Positions 1 through 8,064 are shown, numbered from the stretch's first letter. The stretch is DNA of 64,000 nucleotides from Streptomyces sp. NRRL S-337 (GCF_000720175.1 NZ_JOIX01000018.1:124001-188000), one strand, 5' to 3'. Notes: generated by a model not told the origin, from the sequence alone. Numbers and translations: made by a program.

Positions 1-415
1 CGCACATGCCGACGTCGAGGCGGTCGAGCCATTCGATCGCGGTGTGCTTCGCGGAGCGGGCGCCGGTCCCGCGCAGCAGCAGGGGGAGGGCGGCGTTCTC
101 CCAGGCCGTGAGTTCGGGAACGAGGTGAGGTTCGGTGTCGATCCAGCCGAACCGGTCGAGACGCAGCCGTTCGCGGCTGGGGGAGGAGAGGGTGTGCACG
201 GGGGCACTGTTGAACCAGACCTCGCCCTCGGTCGGGACGAGTTGACCGGAGAGGCACTTCAGGAGGGTGGTCTTACCGCTGCCGCGCGGGCCGTTGACGG
301 CGAGGATCTCGCCTTCGCGGACGCCGAGCGACATTCCGGCGAGGGCGGTGGTCCCACCGTACGTGTGGTGCAGGCCGCGGGCCCAGAGAACGTCGTTGTC
401 AGGCGGGGCCACCAT
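1..415 (-). CDS. ABC transporter ATP-binding protein (N-terminal part, runs off left edge)
   Basis: The first 138 codons of an ATP-binding cassette subunit are visible; the rest lies outside the window. The reading starts MVAPPDNDVLWARG and has a clear Walker A, GPRGSGKTT, near residues 45-53. Further on it reads LDRFGWIDTEPHLVPELTAWENAALPLLLRG, the usual stretch after the Walker A; the Q-loop glutamine position seems to be occupied by other residues. The ATG at 413-415 is preceded by AAGAGGTG, a good ribosome binding site. Fold and role as an energising ATPase follow from the family; the substrate cannot be told. The ENAALPLLLRG-type sequence resembles LolD/MacB-like exporters (inference). 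It is transcribed away from the amine genes. Confidence 0.85.
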   Translation of the reverse strand, partial: MVAPPDNDVLWARGLHHTYGGTTALAGMSLGVREGEILAVNGPRGSGKTTLLKCLSGQLVPTEGEVWFNSAPVHTLSSPSRERLRLDRFGWIDTEPHLVPELTAWENAALPLLLRGTGARSAKHTAIEWLDRLDVGMC

Positions 416-540
416 CTGCGCACCTCTTGCTTGTTCGCGTCGAGTCGTTCCCCCAACCGGGTGAACGACCATGGAGGGTATCGGTCACTAGCACGGTAAG
501 GAGTGCTGACCCCCGGTATTCGCCGCTTGGCAGCACAACG

Positions 541-582
541 GCCCAGATTCACTCGTATGGCTTGAAGTGAGTGAATCTGAGC
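541..582. repeat. Inverted repeat between aminotransferase and ABC ATPase genes
   Basis: Two 14-base arms (541-554 and 569-582) pair with one mismatch around a 14-base spacer; the core is ATTCACTC...GAGTGAAT. It lies downstream of the minus-strand aminotransferase and 126 bases upstream of the minus-strand ABC ATPase start, so it could be a terminator or an operator. No T-run follows. The same 8-bp arms recur at 44316-44348. Confidence 0.6.
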
Positions 583-644
583 CGCTGGGTGTTCAGTTGT
601 GTATCTGTGAGCTCCGCATCAGCGAAAAGGAGGTGACGCGATGA

Positions 645-2006
645 TCAGAGCTTGGTCCAGGCCTCGGTGAGGACCGCGCGCAGGATCTGCTCGATCTCGT
701 CGAAGACCGACTGGTCGGCGATCAGCGGCGGGGCCAGCTGGATGACCGGGTCGCCACGGTCGTCGGCCCGGCAGTAGAGACCGTTGTCGTACAGGGCCTT
801 GGAGAGGAAGCCGTAGAGGACGCGCTCGGTCTCCTCGTCGTTGAACGACTCCTTGGTGGCCTTGTCCTTGACGAGCTCGATGCCGTAGAAGAAGCCGTTG
901 CCGCGGACGTCGCCGACGATCGGCAGGTCGTGCAGCTTCTGCAGGGTGCTCAGGAAGTTGCCCTCGTTGTCGAGGACGTGCTGGTTGAGACCCTCACGCT
1001 CGAAGATGTCGAGGTTGGCGATACCGACGGCCGCGGAGACCGGGTGGCCACCGAAGGTGTAGCCGTGCAGGAAGGTGTTGTCGCCCTTGTAGAACGGCTC
1101 GGCCAGGCGGTCGGAGATGATGCAGGCGCCGATCGGGGAGTAGCCCGACGTCATGCCCTTGGCGCAGGTGATCATGTCCGGGACGTAGCCGAACTTGTCG
1201 CAGGCGAACATCGTGCCGAGGCGGCCGAAGGCGCAGATGACCTCGTCGGAGACGAGCAGTACGTCGTACTGGTCGCAGATCTCGCGGACCCGCTGGAAGT
1301 AGCCGGGCGGCGGCGGGAAGCAGCCACCGGCGTTCTGCACCGGCTCCAGGAAGACCGCGGCGACGGTCTCGGGGCCCTCGAAGAGGATCTGCTGCTCGAT
1401 CTGGTCGGCGGCCCAGCGGCCGAAGGCCTCGGGGTCGTCGCCGTGGATCGGGGCGCGGTAGATGTTGGTGTTCGGCACCTTGTGCGCGCCGGGGACCAGC
1501 GGCTCGAAGGGAGCCTTCAGGGCGGGCAGGCCGGTGATCGACAGGGCGCCCTGCGGGGTGCCGTGGTAGGCGACCGCACGCGAGATGACCTTGTGCTTCA
1601 TCGGCTTGCCGGTGAGCTTGAAGTACTGCTTGGCCAGCTTCCAGGCGGTCTCGACGGCTTCGCCGCCACCGGTGGTGAAGAAGACCTTGTTCAGGTCACC
1701 CGGGGCGTGCTGGGCCAGGCGCTCGGCCAGCTCGACGGCCTTGGGGTGGGCGTAGGACCACACGGGGAAGAAGGCCAGTTCCTGCGCCTGCTTGTAGGCG
1801 GTCTCGGCGAGCTCGACCCGGCCGTGTCCGGCGTTGACCACAAAGAGGCCGGCGAGGCCGTCGATGTAGCGCTTGCCCTTGTCGTCGTAGATGTTGGTGC
1901 CCTCACCGCGCACGATCGTGGGCACGGGAGAGTTCTCGTACGACGACATGCGGGTGAAGTGCATCCACAGGTGGTCGTACGCCGTCTTGGAGAGGTCGGC
2001 GCTCAT
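645..2006 (-). CDS. Class III (omega) aminotransferase, likely polyamine/diamine:pyruvate type
   Basis: A 453-residue PLP-dependent class III aminotransferase. The substrate-binding N-terminal MHFTRMSSYENSPVP region, GGGEAVETAWKLA (residues 113-125), the cofactor-ring aspartate in VSDEV (D254) and the Schiff-base lysine in TCAKGMTSG (K283) are all present, so it looks active. Family members transfer the amino group of putrescine, cadaverine, beta-alanine or similar amines to pyruvate or 2-oxoglutarate. It begins 2 bases after the stop of the Lrp-type regulator gene, so the two form an operon divergent from an aminobutyraldehyde dehydrogenase at 2681. That context favours putrescine to 4-aminobutanal. 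Exact amine donor is inference. Confidence 0.9.
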   Translation of the reverse strand: MSADLSKTAYDHLWMHFTRMSSYENSPVPTIVRGEGTNIYDDKGKRYIDGLAGLFVVNAGHGRVELAETAYKQAQELAFFPVWSYAHPKAVELAERLAQHAPGDLNKVFFTTGGGEAVETAWKLAKQYFKLTGKPMKHKVISRAVAYHGTPQGALSITGLPALKAPFEPLVPGAHKVPNTNIYRAPIHGDDPEAFGRWAADQIEQQILFEGPETVAAVFLEPVQNAGGCFPPPPGYFQRVREICDQYDVLLVSDEVICAFGRLGTMFACDKFGYVPDMITCAKGMTSGYSPIGACIISDRLAEPFYKGDNTFLHGYTFGGHPVSAAVGIANLDIFEREGLNQHVLDNEGNFLSTLQKLHDLPIVGDVRGNGFFYGIELVKDKATKESFNDEETERVLYGFLSKALYDNGLYCRADDRGDPVIQLAPPLIADQSVFDEIEQILRAVLTEAWTKL

Positions 2007-2008
2007 TG

Positions 2009-2491
2009 CTATCTCGTTCCCCAGGTGTAGGTCTGCTTCCGGAGCTTGAGGTACACGAAGCTCTCGGTGGATCGAACGCCGGGAAGCGTGCGGATCCGCT
2101 TGTTGATCATTTCCAGAAGGTGGTCGTCGTCCTCGCAGACGATCTCGATGATGAGATCGAAGGAGCCTGCCGTCATGACGACGTACTCGACCTCCTCCAT
2201 GGTCGTCAGGGCGTCGGCCACGGGGTCGAGGTCACCCTCGACGTTGATGCCGACCATTGCCTGCCGACGGAAACCGACCGTGAGGGGGTCGGTGACCGCG
2301 ACGATCTGCATCACGCCTTGGTCGAGCAGTTTCTGTACGCGCTGGCGCACGGCCGCCTCGGACAGGCCTACGGCCTTGCCGATCGCGGCGTACGGACGGC
2401 GCCCGTCCTCCTGGAGCTGCTCGATGATCGCCAGGGAGACGGAGTCGATCGACGGAGTGCCGTTTCTGTCACGAGTGGCCACGTCCCTCAC
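2009..2491 (-). CDS. Lrp/AsnC family transcriptional regulator
   Basis: A 160-residue regulator. An N-terminal winged helix-turn-helix (about residues 15-65, SIDSVSLAIIEQLQEDGRRPY, then AIGKAVGLSEAAVRQRVQKL) precedes an effector-binding RAM/AsnC domain ending EIVCEDDDHLLEMINKRIRTL. I chose the GTG at 2489-2491, preceded by GAGG about 10 bases upstream; a second in-frame GTG three codons later is possible. A much longer open frame extends upstream but is only a shadow of the opposite aldehyde dehydrogenase and potD genes. It is co-transcribed with the aminotransferase and divergent from the dehydrogenase at 2681, so it probably controls both in response to an amine or amino acid (inference). 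Confidence 0.9.
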   Translation of the reverse strand: MRDVATRDRNGTPSIDSVSLAIIEQLQEDGRRPYAAIGKAVGLSEAAVRQRVQKLLDQGVMQIVAVTDPLTVGFRRQAMVGINVEGDLDPVADALTTMEEVEYVVMTAGSFDLIIEIVCEDDDHLLEMINKRIRTLPGVRSTESFVYLKLRKQTYTWGTR

Positions 2492-2531
2492 TGTGCACGA
2501 GCCTCGACAGTCTTGCAACCCCAAATCGATG

Positions 2532-2560
2532 AAATTAGTCGTGTCGCGAGCAGAATTTAA
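2532..2560 (-). promoter_or_regulatory. Candidate promoter of the Lrp-aminotransferase operon
   Basis: Reading the minus strand, TTAAAT (2560-2555) and TAATTT (2537-2532) are separated by exactly 17 bases and lie about 40 bases upstream of the regulator start. The stretch 2520-2580 is conspicuously AT-rich for this genome, as often seen at Lrp-family autoregulatory sites. Confidence 0.5.
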
Positions 2561-2591
2561 CTGATTCCGTTGTTCCCGAGTGGCGGGTGTG

Positions 2592-2619
2592 TTGAAAACG
2601 TGGGATCCGCGGCTAGGGT
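2592..2619 (+). promoter_or_regulatory. Candidate promoter of the 2681 dehydrogenase
   Basis: TTGAAA (2592-2597) and TAGGGT (2614-2619) with a 16-base spacer form a vegetative-type promoter. Predicted transcription start is near 2626, immediately before the repeated operator-like element. Confidence 0.55.
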
Positions 2620-2626
2620 GGTGCCA

Positions 2627-2659
2627 AACCACCGGACAGTGGTTCCCAACCACCGGACA
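2627..2659 (+). promoter_or_regulatory. Operator-like repeats upstream of the aldehyde dehydrogenase
   Basis: The 12-mer AACCACCGGACA occurs at 2627-2638 and 2648-2659, i.e. with a 21-base period (two helical turns). The first copy also forms the palindrome AACCAC-CGGACA-GTGGTT (2627-2644). The element sits at the predicted start of transcription, where a bound repressor would block the promoter. Confidence 0.5.
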
Positions 2660-2680
2660 TCTGACTGAAGGGGGCGCACA

Positions 2681-4135
2681 GTGACCACCGCACTGCGTCG
2701 TCTGCGCAACTACATCGACGGGGAGTTCCGGGACGCCGCCGACGGGCGGACCACGGAGGTGGTCAATCCCGCGACGGGTGAGGCGTACGCCACCGCCCCT
2801 CTCTCGGGTGCCGCCGACGTGGACGCGGCGATGGCCGCGGCCGAGGCTGCTTTTCCCGTATGGCGTGACCTGATCCCCGCCGAGCGGCAGAAGGTCCTGC
2901 TCAAGATCGCGGACCGCTTCGAGGAGCGCGCCGAGGAGCTGATCGCCGCCGAGTCCGAGAACTGCGGCAAGCCGATCGCGCTCGTCCGCTCCGAGGAAAT
3001 CCCGCCGATGGTGGACCAGATCCGCTTCTTCGCGGGTGCCGCCCGGATGCTGGAGGGCCGCTCGGCCGGCGAGTACATGGACGGCTTCACGTCCATCATC
3101 CGCCGCGAGCCGGTGGGCGTCTGCGCCCAGGTCGCGCCGTGGAACTACCCGATGATGATGGCCGTCTGGAAGTTCGCCCCGGCCATGGCCGCGGGCAACA
3201 CCGTCGTCATCAAGCCGTCCGACACCACCCCCGCCTCGACGGTGCTGATCGCCGACATCATCGGCAGCGTGCTGGACGAGCTGGGCCACCCGCGCGGCGT
3301 GTTCAACGTCCTCTGCGGTGACCGCGAGACCGGCCGCCTCATGGTCGAGCACAAGGTCCCGGCGATGGCCTCGATCACCGGCTCGGTGCGCGCCGGTATG
3401 CAGGTCGCCGAGTCCGCCTCCAAGGACCTCAAGCGGGTCCACCTGGAGCTGGGCGGCAAGGCCCCGGTCGTCGTCTTCGAGGACACCGACATCCCCAAGG
3501 CCGTCGAGGACATCGCGGTCGCCGGCTACTTCAACGCCGGCCAGGACTGTACGGCCGCCACCCGCGTGCTCGTCCAGGAGTCCATCCACGACGAGTTCGT
3601 CGCCGCGCTCGCCAAGAAGGCCGCGGAGACCAAGACCGGTGCGGTCGACGACGAGGACGTGCTCTACGGCCCGCTGAACAACGCCAACCAGCTCAAGCAG
3701 GTCAAGGGCTTCATCGAGCGGCTGCCCGCGCACGCCAAGATCGAGGCGGGCGGCGAGCAGGTCGGCGAGAAGGGCTACTTCTTCGCCCCGACCGTCGTCT
3801 CCGGTCTCAAGCAGGACGACGAGATCGTCCAGCACGAGGTCTTCGGCCCGGTCATCACCGTCCAGTCCTTCTCCGACGAGAAGCAGGCGGTGGAGTGGGC
3901 CAACGGCGTCGAGTACGCGCTGGCGTCCTCGGTGTGGACCAAGGACCACGCCCGCGCCATGCGGCTGTCCAAGAGCCTCGACTTCGGCTGCGTGTGGATC
4001 AACACCCACATCCCGCTGGTCGCCGAGATGCCGCACGGTGGCTTCAAGAAGTCCGGTTACGGCAAGGACCTCTCGGCCTACGGCTTCGACGACTACACCC
4101 GGATCAAGCACGTGATGACCTCGCTCAACGACTGA
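2681..4135 (+). CDS. Aldehyde dehydrogenase, likely gamma-aminobutyraldehyde dehydrogenase
   Basis: A 484-residue NAD(P)-dependent aldehyde dehydrogenase of normal length. Visible are the cofactor/transition-state motif APWNYP (N155), the general base in HLELGGKAP (E256) and the nucleophile in AGQDCTAATR (C290). The AGQDCTAATR and MPHGGFKKSGYGKDLS signatures are typical of 4-aminobutyraldehyde dehydrogenases (PatD/YdcW type), which make GABA from 4-aminobutanal. The GTG start at 2681 has GAAGGGG 6-13 bases upstream. It is divergent from the Lrp-aminotransferase operon, whose product would supply its substrate, and is followed by a polyamine-binding protein gene. Substrate is inferred from signature and context. 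Confidence 0.9.
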   Translation: MTTALRRLRNYIDGEFRDAADGRTTEVVNPATGEAYATAPLSGAADVDAAMAAAEAAFPVWRDLIPAERQKVLLKIADRFEERAEELIAAESENCGKPIALVRSEEIPPMVDQIRFFAGAARMLEGRSAGEYMDGFTSIIRREPVGVCAQVAPWNYPMMMAVWKFAPAMAAGNTVVIKPSDTTPASTVLIADIIGSVLDELGHPRGVFNVLCGDRETGRLMVEHKVPAMASITGSVRAGMQVAESASKDLKRVHLELGGKAPVVVFEDTDIPKAVEDIAVAGYFNAGQDCTAATRVLVQESIHDEFVAALAKKAAETKTGAVDDEDVLYGPLNNANQLKQVKGFIERLPAHAKIEAGGEQVGEKGYFFAPTVVSGLKQDDEIVQHEVFGPVITVQSFSDEKQAVEWANGVEYALASSVWTKDHARAMRLSKSLDFGCVWINTHIPLVAEMPHGGFKKSGYGKDLSAYGFDDYTRIKHVMTSLND

Positions 4136-4210
4136 GCGGACCGGCCGGCCCGACCGGCCGACCCGGGGGATCCCCCACCGTCGAGCGGCACGGAACGCTC
4201 GACACACCGT

Positions 4211-4263
4211 CGCGGGCGGAGGCCCGGCAACTGACGCTCTGTCGCTTGCCGCCTCCGCCCGCG
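4211..4263 (+). promoter_or_regulatory. Long stem-loop immediately upstream of potD-like gene
   Basis: A 13-bp perfect stem (4211-4223 with 4251-4263) continues, after a CC bulge, into GGCAA/TTGCC pairing. It ends about 20 bases before the lipoprotein start at 4283. It could terminate the upstream dehydrogenase transcript, attenuate, or stabilise the lipoprotein mRNA; there is no T-run. Confidence 0.5.
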
Positions 4264-4282
4264 GCACGTGAGAGTGCTCGCC

Positions 4283-5464
4283 ATGGCTGATCTTTCGCGG
4301 CGGGCGCTCCTTAGGGGCATGGGCGGAACGGGTGTGACGGGGGTGCTGGCCGCCCTGACCGGATGCGGGGTGCCGCCCGCGTACGTCGAGGCCGCGGACC
4401 GCGGGGGCCCGGACCGTTCGGGGCGGGAGCGGAAGATCGTCTTCGCCAACTGGCCGCTCTACATAGACGTCGACGACCACGACAAGCAGCGCCGTCCCAC
4501 CCTCGACGCGTTCCAGCGGCGCACCGGGATCTCCGTCACGTACACCGAGGAGATCAACGACAACGACGAGTTCTTCGGCAAGATCAGCCCGGCGTTGATG
4601 AACCACCAGGGCACCGGCCGCGACCTGATCGTCATCAGCGACTGGATGTGCGCGCGGTTCGTCCGGCTCGGGTGGGTGCAGAAGATGGACCGCGCCGCCC
4701 AGCCGAATGTCGCCAAGTACCTCGACCCGCTGCTGCGCACCCCGCACTTCGACCCGGGCCGGCTGCACTCGGTGCCCTGGCAGTCCGGGATCACCGGCAT
4801 CGCCTACAACCGCAAGAAGCTCGGCCGGGAGATCAAGCACACCTCGGACCTCTGGAAGCCCGATCTGCGCGGCCGGGTCACCCTGCTCTCCGGGCTCGAC
4901 GAGGCGTTCGCCCTGCTCATGCAGGGGAACGGGGTCGACATCACCCGCTGGACGGCAAACGACTTCTACCGGATGACCGACCAGATCCGAGGCCTGGTCC
5001 GCCAGGGCCACATCCGGCGCTTCACCGGCAACGACTACATCAAGGACCTCGACTCGGGAGACGTGCTCGCCGCCCAGGCCTACTCGGGCGATGTGATCCA
5101 GCTCCAGGCGGACAACCCGGACATCGAGTTCGTGGTGCCCCAGGAGGGCGCCGAACTGTGGGCGGAGAGCCTGATGATCCCCAACCTCGCCGACCACAAG
5201 CGCAACGCCGAGCGGCTGATCGACTACTACTACGCGCCGGAGGTCGCCGCGGACCTGGCCGCCTGGGTCAATTACGTCTGCCCCGTACCGGCCGCGCGCG
5301 ACGTCCTGGCCTCCTCCAAGGACAAGGAGCGGGCCGCGCTCGCCGAGGACCCGCTGATCTTCCCCGATGACGCGATGCGCAAGCGGCTGGCCATCGCCCG
5401 GGACATCACGTCCAAGGAGCGGGCCGAGTTCGCGAAGGAGTGGAACGGGATCGTGGGGCTGTAG
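4283..5464 (+). CDS. potD: Polyamine ABC transporter substrate-binding lipoprotein (PotD-like, orphan)
   Basis: An extracytoplasmic solute-binding protein of about 393 residues. The N terminus has a twin-arginine-like SRRALLRG, a hydrophobic stretch and the lipobox ALTGC (C28), so it should be a lipid-anchored surface protein. FANWPLYIDVDD, EEINDNDEFFGKI, ISDWMCARF and NYVCPV are PotD/spermidine-putrescine-binding family signatures shared with the second copy at 9962. I prefer the ATG at 4283 (GAGAG 8 bases upstream); an in-frame GTG at 4268 is possible. No permease genes adjoin it, so it probably feeds the PotABC transporter encoded at 11272-14236 or acts as a sensor (inference). It follows the aminobutyraldehyde dehydrogenase in the same orientation. 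Confidence 0.88.
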   Translation: MADLSRRALLRGMGGTGVTGVLAALTGCGVPPAYVEAADRGGPDRSGRERKIVFANWPLYIDVDDHDKQRRPTLDAFQRRTGISVTYTEEINDNDEFFGKISPALMNHQGTGRDLIVISDWMCARFVRLGWVQKMDRAAQPNVAKYLDPLLRTPHFDPGRLHSVPWQSGITGIAYNRKKLGREIKHTSDLWKPDLRGRVTLLSGLDEAFALLMQGNGVDITRWTANDFYRMTDQIRGLVRQGHIRRFTGNDYIKDLDSGDVLAAQAYSGDVIQLQADNPDIEFVVPQEGAELWAESLMIPNLADHKRNAERLIDYYYAPEVAADLAAWVNYVCPVPAARDVLASSKDKERAALAEDPLIFPDDAMRKRLAIARDITSKERAEFAKEWNGIVGL

Positions 5465-5494
5465 CGAGGGGTGCGGAGCGCGGCGGGGCACCGT

Positions 5495-6139
5495 CTAGAG
5501 CGGTGGGATGTCGTTCTGGCCGGCTCCGATGCGGACCTGGTCGCCCGGTGGGAGACCGTGGGAGGGCTGGCCCTTGACGCTGGTGCCGATGGCCTGGGCG
5601 GAGAAGGTCCTGCCCGCCGGGAGCATGGCCGTGTACTGGGTGTGCCCGGTGCGTACCGCTTTGCGTTCCTTCTTGGTCGGGGAGGTGGCGATCTCGATCG
5701 TGTCGCCCTTCTCGGCGCCTGTCAGCTTGCCCCAGACCGTGCGGCAGGCGGGGCTGTAGCGGACCGAGACCTGCATGCTTCCGGCCAGCTCCCGGGCCAG
5801 GGTGACCGCGCCCCGGTCGCAGTGGGTGTCCTTGGGGTCGAGGCCGTCGCAGTCGATCGTCGTGCAGCTCGGGGGCTCGGTCGCGGCCGTGACGGCGGAC
5901 GGTGCGCGGACGGGGCCGGCCCCGCCGCCGCGGTCGTCGTCGCGTTCACCGCCCGCGAGCAGCGGGATCGTCACGGTCAGCACGGTGGTCACCGCGGCCA
6001 CGATCACCGAGCCGATCAGCGTCTCGGGGCCGTGCCGCCGCAGCCAGGAGCGCTCGTCGGGCGGAGCGGTCCGCGGGCTCGTTCCCGAGTGGTCCGTCCC
6101 GCCGTGGGGATCCTCCGCATCGCCTCGTGAGCCGGGCAC
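5495..6139 (-). CDS. DUF2690 family single-pass membrane protein
   Basis: A 214-residue protein. A hydrophilic N-terminal part ends in SWLRRHGPETLIG, one transmembrane segment follows (about residues 66-88, TLIGSVIVAAVTTVLTVTIP), and then comes an external domain with several cysteines (CTTIDCDGLDPKDTHC) and YSPACRTVWGKL, the hallmark of DUF2690. GTG at 6137-6139 has an ideal AGGAGG five bases upstream, which decides the start over a longer open frame. Related proteins in actinobacteria often carry an N-terminal helix-turn-helix; none is visible here. Function unknown; it converges on the potD-like gene. Confidence 0.8.
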   Translation of the reverse strand: MPGSRGDAEDPHGGTDHSGTSPRTAPPDERSWLRRHGPETLIGSVIVAAVTTVLTVTIPLLAGGERDDDRGGGAGPVRAPSAVTAATEPPSCTTIDCDGLDPKDTHCDRGAVTLARELAGSMQVSVRYSPACRTVWGKLTGAEKGDTIEIATSPTKKERKAVRTGHTQYTAMLPAGRTFSAQAIGTSVKGQPSHGLPPGDQVRIGAGQNDIPPL

Positions 6140-6237
6140 GCGACCTCCTGCACCGTGTGACTCTTCGTCAGGAGGGCAGGATAGGGCGATTGGCCGGATA
6201 TGACGCGGACGGATCCGGTCGTTGTGTCGCCGACGAC

Positions 6238-6265
6238 GGCGGCGTCCCCCCGGGGGAACGCCGCC
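6238..6265 (-). terminator. Terminator of the deaminase gene
   Basis: A near-perfect hairpin, GGCGGCGT...ACGCCGCC plus a GC-rich core with one mismatch, lies just after the stop of the minus-strand deaminase and before the DUF2690 gene. Confidence 0.6.
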
Positions 6266-6287
6266 GGTGGGCGGCCCCAGGCGCCGT

Positions 6288-7310
6288 TCAGCCGCGCCAG
6301 GAGGCGGTGTACGCGTCGATCTCGGCGGCCAGCCGGGCCTTGGCCGGGGCATCCATGAAGGAGGCCTCGACGCCGTTCTTGGCCAGGGCGGCCAGCCCGG
6401 CGGTGTCCAGGCCCAACAACCGGGCGGCGACGGCGTATTCGGTGTTGAGGTCGGTGCCGAACATGGGCGGGTCGTCGCTGTTGATGGTGACCAGGACGCC
6501 CGCGTCGACCATCTCCTTGATCGGGTGCTCGTCCAGGGTGCGGACCGCGCGGGTGGCGATGTTGGAGGTGGGGCAGACCTCCAACGGGATGCGGTGCTCG
6601 GCGAGATGGGCGAGCAGTGCGGGGTCCTGGGTCGCGCTGGTGCCGTGCCCGATGCGCTCGGCGCGGAGGTCGCGGAGCGCATCCCAGATCGTGCCGGGAC
6701 CGGTGGTCTCGCCGGCGTGCGGTACGGAGTGCAGTCCGGCGGCGATCGCGCGGTCGAAGTACGGCTTGAACTGCGGCCGCGGGACGCCGATTTCGGGTCC
6801 GCCGAGCCCGAACGACACCAGCCCCTCAGGCTGCAGGCCGCAGGCGATCCGGGCGGTCTCCTCGGCGGCCTCCAGACCGGCCTCGCCGGGGATGTCGAAG
6901 CACCAGCGCAGCACCACGCCCAGCTCGGACTCCGCGGACTTCCGGGCGTCCTCGATGGCCTCGACGAACGCGGCGTCGGGGATGCCGCGGCGGGTGGAGC
7001 TGAACGGCGTGATGGTCAGCTCGGCGTAGCGGATCTGCTGGCGCGCCATGTCCCGGGCGACCTCGTACGTCAGCAGCCGGACGTCCTCGGCGTCGCGGAT
7101 CAGGTCCACGACGGAGAGGTAGACCTCGATGAAGTGCGCGAAGTCGCGGAAGGTGAAGTAGTCGGCCAGCGCCTCGGGGTCGGTGGGGACTGCGGAGTCC
7201 GGGTGCCGGGCGGCCAGCTCGGAGACGATCCGCGGCGAGGCCGAGCCGACGTGGTGGACGTGCAGCTCCGCCTTGGGCAGGCCCGCGATGAAGGCATCGA
7301 GATCGGACAA
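6288..7310 (-). CDS. add: Adenosine deaminase family protein, probably aminodeoxyfutalosine deaminase
   Basis: A 340-residue metal-dependent deaminase of the adenosine/AMP deaminase superfamily. Zinc ligands are visible in ELHVHH (H17, H19), in SVPHAGE, and in the NSDDPPMFG motif near residue 275; RIGHGTS holds another active-site histidine. The N-terminal motif is HVHHVGSASP rather than the HVHLDG of true adenosine deaminases. Members of this cog1816 branch from Streptomyces (Sav2595 of S. avermitilis, as I recall) deaminate 6-amino-6-deoxyfutalosine in the futalosine menaquinone pathway. That is my preferred function; adenosine deaminase is the conventional annotation. It starts at the ATG at 7308-7310 with AGGAGGATCC just upstream. 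Confidence 0.88.
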   Translation of the reverse strand: MSDLDAFIAGLPKAELHVHHVGSASPRIVSELAARHPDSAVPTDPEALADYFTFRDFAHFIEVYLSVVDLIRDAEDVRLLTYEVARDMARQQIRYAELTITPFSSTRRGIPDAAFVEAIEDARKSAESELGVVLRWCFDIPGEAGLEAAEETARIACGLQPEGLVSFGLGGPEIGVPRPQFKPYFDRAIAAGLHSVPHAGETTGPGTIWDALRDLRAERIGHGTSATQDPALLAHLAEHRIPLEVCPTSNIATRAVRTLDEHPIKEMVDAGVLVTINSDDPPMFGTDLNTEYAVAARLLGLDTAGLAALAKNGVEASFMDAPAKARLAAEIDAYTASWRG

Positions 7311-7422
7311 CGGATCCTCCTGGTCAGGGATGGCGGGGTGAGCGGAACGGCCCGGTCGGCCCCGTCATGCTATGCCGGGCGGGTGACGGGCCAGGGGGCT
7401 GCCCTCGGGGACGCCCCTCCCG

Positions 7423-8064
7423 CTACGCCGCCGCGTCCTCGCGCAGCCGCTGGCGGGCCTCCATCAGGGCGAAGCCCAGGAGGTTCAGCCCGCGCCAGCG
7501 CTCCGGGGCCGCGGCGCGTTCGTCGTCGGCGGCCAGGCCGATGCCCCATATCCGGTCCAGCGGGCTGGCCTCGACCAGGACCCGGGAGTTCGTGCCCAGC
7601 AGGAAGTCCCGCAGGGCGGGGTCCTGGCCGAATTTGTGCAGGCTGCCCTCGACGACCAGGGCGAAGCGGTGGCGCCGCCAGGTCTCCTCGTCGAAGCCCC
7701 GGACCTTCCGGCCGGCGTCCTTGGCCTGCTTGGGGTGGCCGGCCGCGACGGCCTGCCGCTCCGCCTCCGCGTCGCCGAAGAGCCGGGCCTTGCCGGCCAT
7801 CATCCAGTGCTCGGCGGTGGCGTAGGTGATCCCGTCGACCGTGAAGGGGGCCGGCCACCACTGGCTGAAGCAGCTCGGGCTCAGTCCGCCGTCGCGACGC
7901 GGGCGGTGGCCCCAGAAAAAGACGTATTTCGGACGCTTGCCGGTGGATGTCTCCCGGCGCAGTTCCTCGACCGAACGCGGCCCGTCCGCGGCGCGCCCGT
8001 CCACGATCCCCCCGGCGATCTCCGGGGCCCGCCCCGGGTCGCTCCCCGTGCTGTCGTGCATCAT
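7423..8064 (-). CDS. NADAR domain protein (YbiA-like N-glycosidase family)
   Basis: A 213-residue protein with a NADAR fold: FFWGHRPRRDGGLSPSCFSQWWPAPF, ITYATAEHWMMAGKARLFGD, then WRRHRFALVVEGSLHKF and VEASPLDRIWGIGLAADDERA. E. coli YbiA of this family hydrolyses damaged riboflavin-pathway intermediates, and other NADAR proteins cleave ADP-ribose from nucleic acids or nucleotides. The invariant EHWM and DRIWGIGL blocks are intact, so it is probably active. The first 45 residues are a low-complexity polar extension. It is transcribed in the same direction as the deaminase gene, 112 bases before it, so a short operon is possible. Confidence 0.88.
   Translation of the reverse strand: MMHDSTGSDPGRAPEIAGGIVDGRAADGPRSVEELRRETSTGKRPKYVFFWGHRPRRDGGLSPSCFSQWWPAPFTVDGITYATAEHWMMAGKARLFGDAEAERQAVAAGHPKQAKDAGRKVRGFDEETWRRHRFALVVEGSLHKFGQDPALRDFLLGTNSRVLVEASPLDRIWGIGLAADDERAAAPERWRGLNLLGFALMEARQRLREDAAA

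Noticed and set aside
2492..5491. Very long minus-strand open frame extending the Lrp regulator by 1000 codons
   Set aside because: Its upstream part is antisense to the aldehyde dehydrogenase and potD-like genes and has no family motifs; only the last 160 codons are the regulator.
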